Below the pieces are notes generated by a model, which worked only from the letters and a program-made list of their open reading frames with translations, made no database searches and had not been told where the DNA came from. Shown here piece after piece: positions 44,568 through 55,853 of a DNA stretch of 64,000 nucleotides. The position numbers and the translations under genes were made by a program. The DNA lies in NCBI GenBank assembly GCA_949751835.1, contig CATKHK010000002.1, positions 434,001 through 498,000 of the forward strand, read 5' to 3'. Positions within the stretch are counted from its first letter, which is position 1; each line of letters starts with the position of its first letter. This DNA comes from Blepharisma japonicum. Its lineage: Eukaryota; Ciliophora; Heterotrichea; Heterotrichida; Blepharismidae.

Positions 44568-44579
44568 GTTCTTATTAAA

Positions 44580-45779
44580 ATGGTTAGAATAACTCCAGAA
44601 CTTTTAAGAAAGAGGGCTGAGCACAATGAAGGCGAGCTGTCTACTCTTGAAGAAGTTACTCTACACCAATATGATATAGAAAAAATCGAGATTTTGGATA
44701 AATGCTGCAGACACTTGAAAATTCTTTATCTACAAAACAACATTATTCCGAAGATGGAAAATTTAAACAAATTAAAAGAATTAGAGTATTTGAATTTGGC
44801 TGTAAACAATGTGAAAGTTATTGAAGGAATTGATAGATGTGAAAGCTTGAAAAAGCTGGACTTGACACTAAATTTCATTGAAATTGATGACTTAGAAGAA
44901 AGCTTAAGACACTTAGGACGAGTCAGTACAATTGAGCAGCTCTATATGACAGGAAATCCCTGCACTGATTGGGAAGGGTTTAGAGACCTAACAATATCAC
45001 TTGTTCCACAATTAAAACAGTTAGATGGAAAAGATATAACACATACTGAAAGACTAGCAGCCTTACAAATTCTAAATGAAAGGCTAAATCAACTTAAAGA
45101 AGCTATTGAAATAAAGCGCCAGAATCCGGAGCTCTACAAAAGGCATTATACAATTGAGAGCAGAGTTGAACAAGCAAAAGAAAACGAAAGAATTCAAGAA
45201 GAAAAAGACAAAGCACAGCAGGAATCAGACGAAAAGCAATATGGTACTTCCTAAATAGGAATCAAAAATCTCCCCCCACCCCCAGTTTACAATCAAAACG
45301 GAGAAATCCGCCAATGTAATCAAGGAAATTATGATTATGAATTTTATGAAAAACATGATGGAGGCGTCCAATATATTGTCCTTGATATAAAAGTCCCTCG
45401 CTATCTCGAAACTTCTCAAATCGGACTTGATTTAAATCCAAATTATGTAAGATTAGATATTAAAGGAAAAATCACACAATTAAGATTTCCATGCGAAATA
45501 AAAGTAGAAGAAAGCAGAGCGCTTAGATCACAAACAAGTGGCAGCTTGCAATTGGTAATGCCAAAAACAAAAAATGATGCTATTCCATACTTTTTTTTGA
45601 AAGAAGAACTAGAGAAGAAAAAGAAAGAAGAAAAAAAAGAAATTAATAGAGGGGAAACAAGGATTTTGAAAAGTGAAAATCAACAGACACAGGTAGAAGC
45701 AAAGCAGCCAATTAGAAAAAGGCTGGAGGATCCTGAAGAGCCTTGGGAAGATGATCCTTCAGTGCCTGATTTAGAATAA
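44580..45779 (+). CDS. DNAAF11: DNAAF11/LRRC6 axonemal dynein assembly factor
   Basis: 394 residues in two exons (44580-45243 and 45259-45779). Residues 1-175 are leucine-rich repeats closely like animal LRRC6: RKRAEHNEGELSTLEEVTLH, KCCRHLKILYLQNNIIPKME, LEYLNLAVNNVKVIEG, then the LRR cap TGNPCTDWEGFRDL and LPQLK-type LVPQLKQLDGKDI. A coiled coil follows. After the intron comes a CS/p23-like domain (IVLDIKVPRYLETSQIGLDL, NPNYVRLDIKGKITQLRFPC) and the acidic C-terminus EEPWEDDPSVPDLE, matching the family's end. Works with HSP90/R2TP-type chaperones to preassemble outer and inner dynein arms in the cytoplasm. Confidence 0.96.
45244..45258 (+). other. 15-nt intron in DNAAF11
   Basis: GTACTTCCTAAATAG: GT...AG, A at position 10, in phase 1, with in-frame TAA. 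Removal rebuilds Gly (KQYGIKNL) and connects the LRR/coiled-coil half to the CS domain, as in animal LRRC6. Confidence 0.93.
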
Positions 45780-45855
45780 ATATGATTTAATAAAGATACC
45801 AATTGGATCTACTTTTATTTTTTTAAAATACATATTTATGATGAATCAAGATTAT

Positions 45856-46905
45856 CTACTTATCAATATCGGGTGTTAATGCTCCTTTGAATAATCCTCC
45901 AAGCATTTCTTCATTTAAAGACATCCTAAGTGGATTTTTTTCGTTTGGTCTTTTTGTTCTTTCTTGTATCTTAGATCTTAAAGGATCAAATACGCTGAGT
46001 GGCTTCGATTCAATTGATTTTCTTTTTTTAAGAAAAGGAAAAGGTGATGTCTGCTTTCTCGGTTCTTCATCAAATCTAGTTTTTAAAATATGCTCAGGGG
46101 TTGGTGAAGTGGACTTCATTAATTTTATAGCCGCATTCCTCATATTTATCCTTTTCTCAAGATTTTCATCTTTAGGAGAAGTCAATGCAATATTTTTCTT
46201 CCCTTCAGCATCATATGAGATTTTTGTTTTAATTGCAAGCTGCTTTGTTACAACTCTAACCCCTGATTTAGTTTTAGGGGTTGGTGACGCTTTCGTAGCT
46301 TCGCTGACTAAAGTACTGAGGCTGACATTATTTGAGTCTTCAAGCCTTGATGGTTGATCATATAAACTTGGCTCAGTCTGCATATGTAGGAATTGGCTCT
46401 CTCCATCAATTCTTCTCCACTGTTCCACAATGCTTTCAATCATCCCCAATATCTCTTCGTTATTTGAATCTTCTTTCCCAATATTTAAATTTGTATATAA
46501 TTTTTTCAGTCCAACCCCTAAAGCTTCTTCAGTGTATATATTTTCCGTCTGAATTTCTATGTCTTTTCATTTTTCAGGGTTAATTTCGCTAAATGAGCTC
46601 AGAGTTTGCTGCTCATTTTCTTCAGTTTCTAAACAATTTGTTTGGGAATCTTTATATTCTATTGGTTCTGTTTGAATCTCTTGAGTATGATTTAAGTTGT
46701 CTATTAAAGTTTCAGCTGTAACTTTTGTAAATTGTGGATCTGGAAAGAAGTTATGGCCTTTAAGGCTTTCTATTGATAAATTTTTTTTTACAGTATTAGA
46801 TATTTGCATTTGATTATAAGGCATCGAGCCTGTAGTAAGTGATCTTGAAATTGGCTTATCGAGAGTACCTGGATTTTGCTCTAAGCTACTTGATCCACAG
46901 CCCAT
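45856..46905 (-). CDS. MGCGSSS dual-acylation-motif protein
   Basis: 349 residues, ATG 46905 to TAA, with TGA 46567 as Trp (NPEKWKDI). The N-terminus MGCGSSSLEQ is a strong N-myristoylation plus palmitoylation signal. The body is low in hydrophobic residues, with three repeated short motifs like the IQTEP/MQTEP series (EIQTEPIEY, IEIQTENIYT, HMQTEPSLY), then Lys/Ser/Pro-rich sequence with TPKTK and TSPTPEH. Possible scaffold or substrate for membrane kinases. No family recognised. Confidence 0.75.
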
Positions 46906-46973
46906 GTTTTTTAATATTTTTTCTTTTGTACTAAAGAAATTTATCTCTGATTTTAAAAATAGCTAAATTTAAT

Positions 46974-48794
46974 TTAGAGATGAAGCTGCTGGGCCAAGTC
47001 ATGAAGTTCAGCGTCCTCTGGATGATGGCTTAGCAAAAGTCTTGCCATTTTTTGAGCGTCTTTAGCAGAGTAAACTTCTTGGTTCGCTAGATGGCATCTA
47101 ATAAGCCCTTTTCCAGCTCTAAGGAAAGGTTTTTGTTTATAAAGAATATCCGTGAATTTCAAGAAATTTTCATAGGAATTAAAATTCATTTTCCTCATAA
47201 CATAAAAATGAAAATCACATTGGTCATCAAACATATCTGAATATTGCTTATCAACCCATTCAAATTCTGCTTTAGCTTTTGCAAATTCTCCTAGACGAAA
47301 GTAAGCTTCTGCCATTTCGTTTTCAACCCAAGTGCTTTGCATATCATGGGTATTTAGTTCTCCTCTTTCTCTCGAAAATAGACCAAGTAATTCTTCTGCT
47401 TGTGCAGGCTGGTTGTTTCTAAATAGATATTTAGCACTTTTATTGTTGAGATATCTGTCAGAAAAATCTAAATTTCTTGCTTCTTCGATTTCATTGATGG
47501 CTTCTTGGAGTCTTCCCATATGCTTTAATATTCTACCTTTGGTGAGGTATAAATCAGGAACTGTAGGTGTATGCTCAATAGCTTGGATAATTAAATTTAA
47601 AGCTTCTTCATAGTTTTTTAAGAAATCTTGTATTTTGCTGTATAGCAATAAAATCCACATTAAGCATTGTGGCTGCTCTTTTGGACCATTTTCGTGGGTC
47701 CACGCATTATAGTCGATCACTGCAAAAGATTCTGAAGAGGTAAGCGTTTCAATGTGAGCTTTAATAATGTTTATTATTATTTCAGCTTTGGATGGGGTTT
47801 TTAAGAGTCCTTTTATATCTGAAAAAAGTGAAGGAATACCTTTGCGAACTCGTTTTGTCATATATCTATCAAAAGCTGCAGGAAAGCCTGCTACATCTAA
47901 TAAGTCAAGCTCTAGCCTAAACATCATAGTACTTCTTGGGAAAATCCCTTGAAGCTCTGTATATACACCTAAAATTTCTTCGGGATTCCTGCACCTCTGC
48001 AGCATTTCATGATAAATTGAATTTTCTGGATTTAAATTCAAAAGCTCTCTAACTAGCACTTCAGCTTGCTCTTTTTTCCCTAATTCCAGCAAACATCTGA
48101 CCATTATTTCTTTTCAAAGTACTTGGTCTAATATCCCTGTTTTATTTTCACTCAAGCATTTTTCCAGTCCTACATAGTTTCTCATATCTTCCAAAATTTT
48201 GGCTTTATAAAGTAAACTCTCTGAAAGCTCATTTTTACTTAAATTTGCTCCCATTGACTTTATGAACGAGTCTATTACTTTGCATGCTTTTTCACCATCA
48301 CCACTTAAGTGCTCAGCGACCGCATAGCTTGCCCAGTTAATTACGACTGAAGGATTTCCTGACATGATCGCTAGTCTTGTATCACGAAAAGATTTGAAGT
48401 CGCGAGTTTGGAGCTGCAAAAGGCTCAAATTTCTGACGATAGCTGGGTTTTGTGGGCTGATGTTGTTGGCTTTTTGTATTGACTTGTAAGCCTCTGCATA
48501 GTTTCTGTCATTATTTTGTATTAAAGAGAGAGAATACCAGCATAAAGCGCTTTTCAAATTTTTCATTAAACCACGTTTGGCGAAATCCATTGCTTCGTCT
48601 TTGCGGCCTAGACTGCTCAAAATGTTTCCTTTGAGGGATAAAGCATCACCATTTTCTGGGTAAGTTTCTAAAGCCTTGTCGACGTGCTTAAGGGCTTTGG
48701 TATATTGTCTTTTGTCTATTAGCTGAAGCGCTTGGCGAATGTGCCCTCCTTCTTTTTGTGCGAAGGACTCAGCCACTGCTCCAAATGACTCCAT
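46974..48794 (-). CDS. NAA15: NatA auxiliary subunit NAA15 (TPR)
   Basis: 606 residues, ATG 48794 to TAA; the TGA at 48114 is Trp. TPR pairs follow the family from the start: HIRQALQLIDKRQYTKALKH, GDALSLKGNILSSLGRKDEA, MDFAKRGLMKNLKSALCWYS, LSLLQLQTRDFKSFRDTRLA, then LDVAGFPAAFDRYM, NLIIQAIEHTPTVPDLYLTK, NNKSAKYLFRNNQPAQAEEL and DQCDFHFYVMRKM. NAA15 anchors NAA10 to the ribosome for co-translational N-terminal acetylation. Animal NAA15 is about 860 residues; this protein ends shortly after the core TPRs, so it lacks the usual charged C-terminal region. Confidence 0.92.
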
Positions 48795-49113
48795 ATTATG
48801 GAACTAAAATAATATACTAAATAAATATTTTATTAAGATATATGTCTATTAATTACAGATGAGATAAAGCCGAAAGTATCTGGTAATTTTTTCAATTATA
48901 ATTATCAAAATGATGCAAATAAATAATGAAAGATTTATCTAACGACTTCGAATTATATACAAAAGCATATAAATAAATTATTCAAATAATGCAGAATATA
49001 TATTCCTTCTCTAGATTAATTTAGACTGAACTTAAAGGAAAATAATTATATTTTATCTTATTAGAATCAATAAATTATCCTCTATAGAACTTTTATGCTA
49101 GATAAAATTTTAA
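48795..49113. other. Intergenic region
   Basis: About 320 bp upstream of NAA15 and downstream of the H2A-like gene (both minus strand). AT-rich, with no frame, RNA or repeat seen. Confidence 0.45.
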
Positions 49114-49554
49114 TTAAATCGAGTCTTGGTCAGATAAAGATTGAGAGGAATGGGAATTTGTTGAAGACTCACTAAAAGATTGTGAAGAAGTTACATGTGC
49201 AAGCTCAGTTCCATATGCAGCACCTCTTAAGCTTATATCGCCTAATAATGTTCCTAATTCTTCATCATGGCTTATGGCATGTTTAATGTGTGATGGCTTT
49301 ATACACTTTTTTTGTCTTTGCAAAGAAACATCTCCCGCAATATCAAGAACTTCAGCTGTGAGATATTCTAATACTGCTGTTAAAAAAACTGATGCCTTTT
49401 GGCTTGTTGATGGCGCAATATGAGCTTTTTTGATCTTTTTTGATATTTTAATGATAGGAAAAATTAGATCACAAGTTGAAGATTGAGAGTCATGATCAGA
49501 TGAATTAGAGACAAAAGATAGCTTGTTTAGTTTTGACATTATATTAAGAGGCAT
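49114..49554 (-). CDS. Divergent histone H2A variant
   Basis: 146 residues, ATG 49554 to TAA. Residues 30-115 follow the H2A histone fold: LIFPIIKISKKIKKAHI (the usual FPVGRIHR helix), ASVFLTAVLEYLTAEVLDIA (alpha-2, almost identical to H2A), KCIKPSHIKHAISHDEELGT and LLGDISLRGAAYG. It differs from canonical H2A by a non-basic N-terminus, the replaced GRIHR, and a Ser-rich tail with no SQ[ED]h motif at the very end (LSDQDSI). The chromatin role is unknown; a stage-specific or nucleus-specific variant is possible in a ciliate. An internal Met (MSKLNK) is an alternative start. Confidence 0.9.
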   Translation of the reverse strand: MPLNIMSKLNKLSFVSNSSDHDSQSSTCDLIFPIIKISKKIKKAHIAPSTSQKASVFLTAVLEYLTAEVLDIAGDVSLQRQKKCIKPSHIKHAISHDEELGTLLGDISLRGAAYGTELAHVTSSQSFSESSTNSHSSQSLSDQDSI

Positions 49555-51189
49555 TAGCCCATTATCTGCTCATCTTGATATTAAAATAAAATTTTAACCA
49601 TATAGAAAAAAATAGTAATTTTGATTTAAATCCCATGATGCCCAATTTAATGTTGCCAAGATTAAAATTATACCTTTAAATTATTCTATCATAAAGAATA
49701 GAGTATTAACAGAATATTATCAAAATAAATTAGCACTTTTAATCTATAGTTTTTGTGAATTAAAATTACAGAAAATTTAAATATGCTTTTTATAAAAAGG
49801 TTAAACTTATAAATTTGGCAGATATTTTGATCATTTCAAAGGGAGTAAATAAGATAAAGATAATTGCAGAAAGTTAGTAAATATCTCATGGTTTAAATAA
49901 TAATTAATAAATTTTCTTTGATATCTAGTAACGAAGAGAATCTTGATCTTCACTTAAATTAAAAATTAGATATTTATTTGAATTAAATTTGAGCTTTCTT
50001 TAATATAAATTATGATAAAAGAAAAGCTTTGAATGATTAATATATATTACTATTGTAAAAGTAATTAAAAATAAAATTGATAGAGCTTAAGCAGTAATCC
50101 TTAAATAGGTATAAATTTTTGAGTTAGGCTATATTCTGACGATAAGATTGAACCACCCTTTTCTTAGATTCTGCATTAGCTAGAGAGCTTAAAAACTTAA
50201 TTAATAAGCTTTTTTCTTTTAATTCGCTCGTAATATTTCTGCTATTTACAATTATATTATATCTAGGCAAAATTGATTTTTAGTATATCTAAAGTTATGA
50301 ATAAAACAGTCGACCCTTAATTCCTAAATGTGCTAAATCCTTTAGAATTTTTATAATTTCTGAGATTTCGATTTAGATTTCTTCATAAATTTTATATTTG
50401 CTTCTGTCTAGGAACTTAATCTGTAAATTTATTATGTCAATTATCAATGAGATGAGCCCAGCTATTAAATTAAATAAAATTTATTATATATTAAGAAGTA
50501 TTTAATGGACTTTTGCTTTTATGCATATTTGTCTAAATTTCATTTGTACATAAAAATGTTAGCCATATTTCTCCCTAATACCCAAAATCGTTATAAGTTG
50601 AAAGAACACATTTTTAAAATAATGCTAAATCTCTTATCAAAAAGACTAATTCCTTTTACAAATAATGCAAAGTAAAATATCAGTGCTTTATGAAAATTCA
50701 TTTCATTTTTAAGTTAAAAAATGTAAATTAAAAAATTATGAGCGTGGATAATCGAATTTTTAAGGAATTTGATATGTATCAATTTGAATTATTAATCCAC
50801 TAACTATACCGGCTTTAGTTTCTATTGATAATTCACTTGTCCTTTATATTAAACCATCCTTTTTAAACTTATAAGAATGACTGATAAAGTGTGCTGATAA
50901 ATTTCTCTTTATTTAAATCTCCTTAAGCACATCTGCTTCTTTCACTCAACCTGAAATTTGTTATTCCTCATTTTCTTTAAATTAAAATAATTCAAATTTT
51001 TCATTTCCTTTTATTTTATTGCATCAACCATTCATAATTTATAATTATAATTTTATGTTTTCTCTGCTCTCTTGGTCATTTAACAACAAAACTTAAAATT
51101 ATTGCAAACAATTTTCCATCTTTGCTGGACGTAAAACAGCATCCTGAAAACGGGCGAAAAAATAGGGGTTAAAATAAAATATTAATAGA
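49555..51189. other. 1.6-kb gene-free AT-rich region
   Basis: The longest gap in the window, between the divergent starts of the H2A variant and the USP gene. Composition is strongly AT with many short A/T runs; no frame over about 60 codons in either strand looks real, even reading TGA as Trp. No tRNA, snoRNA-like pair, GC-rich island, telomere-type repeat or tandem repeat was noticed. It must include two promoters. Confidence 0.5.
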
Positions 51190-52428
51190 ATGGGAAGTGG
51201 TTGCTGCAAGAACGCACTCGAAGATATTGAAGTAGAAAACAATAAAGCAAAAATAGACAACTCAGGAAATGAAAGCTTGAACACGACTTTTTCAGTCCTC
51301 GAAGACAACTATGAGTCTATCCCAAATCTCCTAAATAAGTGATCACCAAAAAATGCCAAATCTGTTAATGGGCTTTCTGGGCTAGAAAATGTCGGAAATA
51401 GCTGTTATATTAATGCAGCATTACAATGCATACTTAACTGCCAGCCGTTAGCTGATTATTTTCTATCAGAAGTTTACAAAAAAGACATCAAGGCATCGAT
51501 GACTATGAAAGGACAAGTAACAATAGCTTTGGCAGAAATTGTGAAAACTTATTGGAGAGATGGATTTGATGTTATAGTGCCAAGATACTTGGTACAAGAA
51601 ATTTGGAATAATGCTTCTACAATTGAAGCTGGGAAAGAAAATGATGTTCACGAATTAATGTCATTTTTGCTTGATCGGCTTCACCAAGATTTAAATCGGG
51701 CTTTTATTAGCCCAGCTCTTGGGTGTATTGACATAAATGACAATACACAGGAAACAAAAGCAGCCAAAGCTTGGCAGCTGCATTTAGGCAGCCATTCATC
51801 GATTATTGTGGATCTTTTCCAAGGACAGCTTCGTTCTACAGTTACCTGTAAAGAATGTGCTTTCCAGTCACAAAAATTCGATGAGTTTTCCTCACTAAGC
51901 CTGCCTATTCCGCAGCGAGGTAGCTCTTTTACCTTAAACGACTGTCTAAAAGAATTTACTACAAAAGAAGAGCTTGAAAAAGCTTGGTTTTGCCCGAAAT
52001 GCAATAAATCTGTAAAAGCATTCAAAAAATTCGACATATGGAAAGTCCCACCAATCCTTGTGATTCATTTAAAACGATTCAAGCTAAACAACAAGGAAAT
52101 CCAAAAAATAGAAAATTTTGTGGATTACCCAATAAAAGATTTAAATTTAAGCAAGTTTGTGTCGGGGCCACAGAGAGAGAAACCAGTGTATGACTTGTAT
52201 GCGAAAATTGATCATGAAGGAAATATGGGATCTGGACATTATACAGCAACAGCAAAGCATAGGAATAATACTGCATGGCATTTATTTGATGACTCAAATG
52301 TGTATTCTATTGTCCCAGAGCAGTGCGTGGATGAAAACGCATATGTTTTGTTTTATCAGAAGGTCAGTGTTGATAAATACTTTAGGCAATCAAAAAATAA
52401 GCCAAACAATTGGCCTCATGTAATTTAG
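51190..52428 (+). CDS. Ubiquitin-specific protease (USP, C19 family)
   Basis: 412 residues, ATG 51190 to TAG; the TGA at about 51340 (LNKWSPK) is Trp. The Cys box is GLENVGNSCYINAALQC (nucleophile Cys), followed by the QEx/ND box (GKENDVHELMSFLLDRL), a CxxC pair (TCKEC ... FCPKC) for zinc, VIHLKRFKL and the His box GSGHYTATAKH with a later D-D (WHLFDDSNV) completing the triad. It is a compact USP, like USP2/USP8-type catalytic cores. The N-terminus MGSGCCKNALE predicts N-myristoylation and S-acylation, giving a membrane-bound deubiquitinase. Substrates unknown. Confidence 0.95.
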
Positions 52429-52517
52429 AAGATTTGCAACACAATATTTATATTACTTTTACAATTATGTGTAAAAGATTAAATAATAATGTTTTTATAA
52501 GTGAAATATACAAAAAT

Positions 52518-55500
52518 TTAAATATTTTCTGAGTTCAAATTTTGCATTTGTTTCTCGATTCTTGCTCGAGATTCCATTAGAGCAGCAATTTTAGATTTTA
52601 CATCAGTTTTCGAAGGAGTAGATTGAAGAGATTTAAAAGTAGCAGGGGTGTTCTCTTTCGATTTAAACGGTGATGGTCTTTCTGGCGATCTTCTACTTGG
52701 AGATGAAACTCTTAAATGCCTTAAAGGTGATTCAACCTCAGTAGATTCCATCAGTCTTGAAGCAGTTGAAGCTAGACGATCTTGGTGCTCTTTTTGTAGC
52801 TCTTTTCTTGACGGAGATTTGGAAGGCGAAGTTGGCGAATAGTCTTCCTTAAAATGAGGCAAAGATTCAATATCATGAATAGAAGGAGAACGATTTTTGG
52901 GGCTTTTAGATGCAGGGGATGGCTTACCATAAGGAGATAATGGAATTGACCTCATTGGAGTATTTAGCAAAGTGATTGCCCTTTCTTTGTATTCCTTAGC
53001 CCTCTGAGCTAATTCTTTTTGCAAATTATCAAAAAGCTGTTGGTTTTTCATCTGTAAATCAGCAAGTTCTTCAGAGAGCTTGTTCTTATCAAATTCCGAT
53101 TGGTTATAATGATTTTTTCAATCCTCACCTATTTTTGTTACTTGATCTAAAAGGGTATTTTTTTCTTCAAGCTGCTGATGTAGTTTTTCAATCTCATATT
53201 TCATATCATCAAATGAGCTTTTGAGATATTTACTCTCTGCAATTTTATCTGATAAATCTTTGCCTATTGATTCTATGTCAGCTGATATAGCTAGAGTTGT
53301 GTTTTCTTTTTCTTTGAGATTTTCCTGAAGTATTGATTGCTGATATCTTGCTTCTTTTAGCTCATTTTGGATAATTTCATTTTCTATAGATTTTTTTTCA
53401 AACAGATTTTTATATTCTTCTAATTCTTGTCCTAATCTTTCATTTTCTTGGCTAAAATTATCTGAGTTATACTGAAGCTGGGCTATTAATGAGTCCTTTT
53501 GCTCGTTTTGAATTTTAAATTTATTAACTTCTTGTCTTAATCTTTCATTTTCTTGGCTAAAATTATCTGAATTATACTGAAGCTGGGCTATTAATGAGTC
53601 CTTTTGTTCGTTTTGAATTTTACCTTTATGAATTTCTTCTTGTAGCGCATTGAAATTGCTTTGTGACAACTTTTGGATTTCTTCCAGCTTATATTGAAGT
53701 TGAGCAATCAGCGAATCTTTTTGATCGTTTTTTAATTTTCCTTGACGAATTTCTTCTTGGAATGCATCAAAACTATTTTGAGATAAATTTTGTACTTCTT
53801 CAAGTTTATTTTGTGAGATATTTAATAAATCATCTAGTCTACGTCTATGAGAATTGGCAGCTTCAAAGTCTCTTTCAATCTGCTTTCGCTTTATTTTTTC
53901 TTCTTCTAACTGTGCCTTTAAGTCTCTATTTTCTAAAATAACTGACTCTTTTTCTTTTACAAATAAATTATCAAGTTTTTGATTTTCTAATTTTGACTGA
54001 TGAATAAATTCATCCAGTGATCGTTTTAATCTCATATTTTCCTCTTTTAAAGATTTGTTTTCAGTTAATGATAAATAGTTTGTGTGGTTTGCTTCTTCTA
54101 AGTTTTTCTTTAATATTGACATATCTCTTGCTAATTCTTGATTCATTGCAGACATTTCTAACAATCTTGATTGCTGATAGCTTTGATCATCTTTTAGTCT
54201 CATTTTCTCATCAATTTCTACTTGCATATGCTGGCTGCTAGCTTTCAGCTCTGCATAAGCTTCACTTACAGCTTGCAATTCTGCTCGGTTAGCTCTATAC
54301 TCCCTCATAACTTGATCCAGTCTTAAATTCAATTCATCAATCTGATTATTTTTTGAAAAAATTTCTGTTTCCACTTCATGATTATTATGCGGAATATAAG
54401 AAAAACTTTTATTTACACTGATGGGAGCAGATTTCCCATCATACCTCCATGGGCTCTTTATTTCGTTTTTTAATTTTTCCAGTTTATCTCCGGAGCCAAA
54501 ACTTCCGTTTCTTTTTAGATGTTTTTTATTTGATTGTTCAGCAGATAGTCTTCTCTTTAAATAAGATGGCTTTTGCACACTTTTTGATTCTTTTATTTCT
54601 GCATTTTTTTGAGGAGTTTTAGACTTTAATGGGGTATTTTCTCTAGATTTTGGCTGAGATGAACGATTTTTTGTTATGTCACTTCCTAATGCTAGGCAGG
54701 AATTTGATCCACAAGATATAAATTTTACTTGCTTGCCTTGTAGACCTATAATAGGAACAGGCTTAACACGGGTTTCATAGTCTCCAGTTCCAAGTTCACC
54801 ATTTGAATTTGATCCCCAAGCATAAACTGAAAAATTATTGTCAATTGCCATGCCAAAACACCCTCCAACTCCTATATCTCTTATTGGATTTGCGAAACTA
54901 AATCGTTGAGGCACTAAAAATTCCCCAAAGATTCCAGTGCCTCACACATAGACTTGACCTTTGTCACTTAAGGCAGCTGTATGGTTTCCACAAGCAATTT
55001 TTACTATAAAAATCCCATCAAGATTTTGAACCTGTTTTGGTATACTAACACTTTTTTTATTGCCAAGACCTAATTGCCCAAAGGAATTTCCTCCCATCAT
55101 ATAGACTGATCCAGATTTTGTTATAAATCCAGTATGAAATACTCCACAAGATACTTGCGGAATTTCTTCATTCGATTGAATTCTTATTGGAAGCATTTCT
55201 CTTTCTCGACGCCCTGTTCCGAGTTGTCCTGCTTCTCCAGCACCACATAAAAATAAAATGCCACTTTCATAGCCATCATCGCCCAGAATTGCAGTATGAC
55301 GAGATCCACAGGAAACCTTTTTGCATCTAATAAAATCAGGTATTTTTACTTTTGAAGGTGATCATTGTGTATCTGCAGTTCCATTTCCTAAAGCTCCAAA
55401 TTCCCCAACACCTCATGAAAAAGCATAGCCTTCTTCTGTTATAACTACTGTATGACCCCATCCACATGATACAGATGATGCTCTATAATGAGATAAATAT

Positions 55501-55763
55501 TCTACTAAGCAAGGAGAAGGGCATTGCTTAACTGATTGGTCGCCAATTCCTAATCTTCCTTCACTATTACTTCCCATAGTAAAAACATGCCCAGATTGAG
55601 TTATAAAGCATGAATGCTGTTCACTGCATGAAATATCTTTTATTAGCACATTAAAGCTGCAAAATCTTGGCACAGGATATGTTTTGCTAGCTTGTTTTGT
55701 TCCAAGTCCTAATTGTCCAAAATGATCACCACCCCACGCAAAAACTTCTGTGTACTCTTCCAT
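52518..55763 (-). CDS. RCC1 beta-propeller + long coiled-coil protein
   Basis: 1,081 residues, ATG 55763 to TAA, continuous across several TGA=Trp codons. Residues 1-330 are seven RCC1 blades (EVFAWGGDHFGQLGLGTK, VFTMGSNSEGRLGIGD, SCGWGHTVVITEEGYAFSWG, VYMMGGNSFGQLGLGNKK, VYAWGSNSNGELGTGD). A basic Ser/Lys linker follows, then coiled coil from about 410 to 910 that contains 35-residue repeats, and a Ser/Pro-rich C-terminus (SSPSRRSPERPSP). RCC1 folds bind Ran, chromatin or other partners; many ciliate proteins of this plan are cytoskeletal or ciliary. Specific partner unknown. Confidence 0.9.
53430..53700 (-). repeat. 105-bp direct repeats within the coiled coil
   Basis: Within the RCC1/coiled-coil gene the nucleotide sequence repeats with a 105-bp period (35 codons, five heptads). 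Copies near 53432-53520 and 53537-53625 are nearly identical, and two older copies lie further along (about 53640-53790). The repeated protein element contains NEQKDSLIAQLQYNSDNF. The period preserves the coiled-coil register and the frame. Confidence 0.85.
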
Positions 55764-55853
55764 TTTAACGACCTTTTTAAATTATTTGAATTTTATTCCT
55801 AATCCTTCGAATTTTTTTATTTTTCCATTTAAATGAAATTCATTTATTACACA

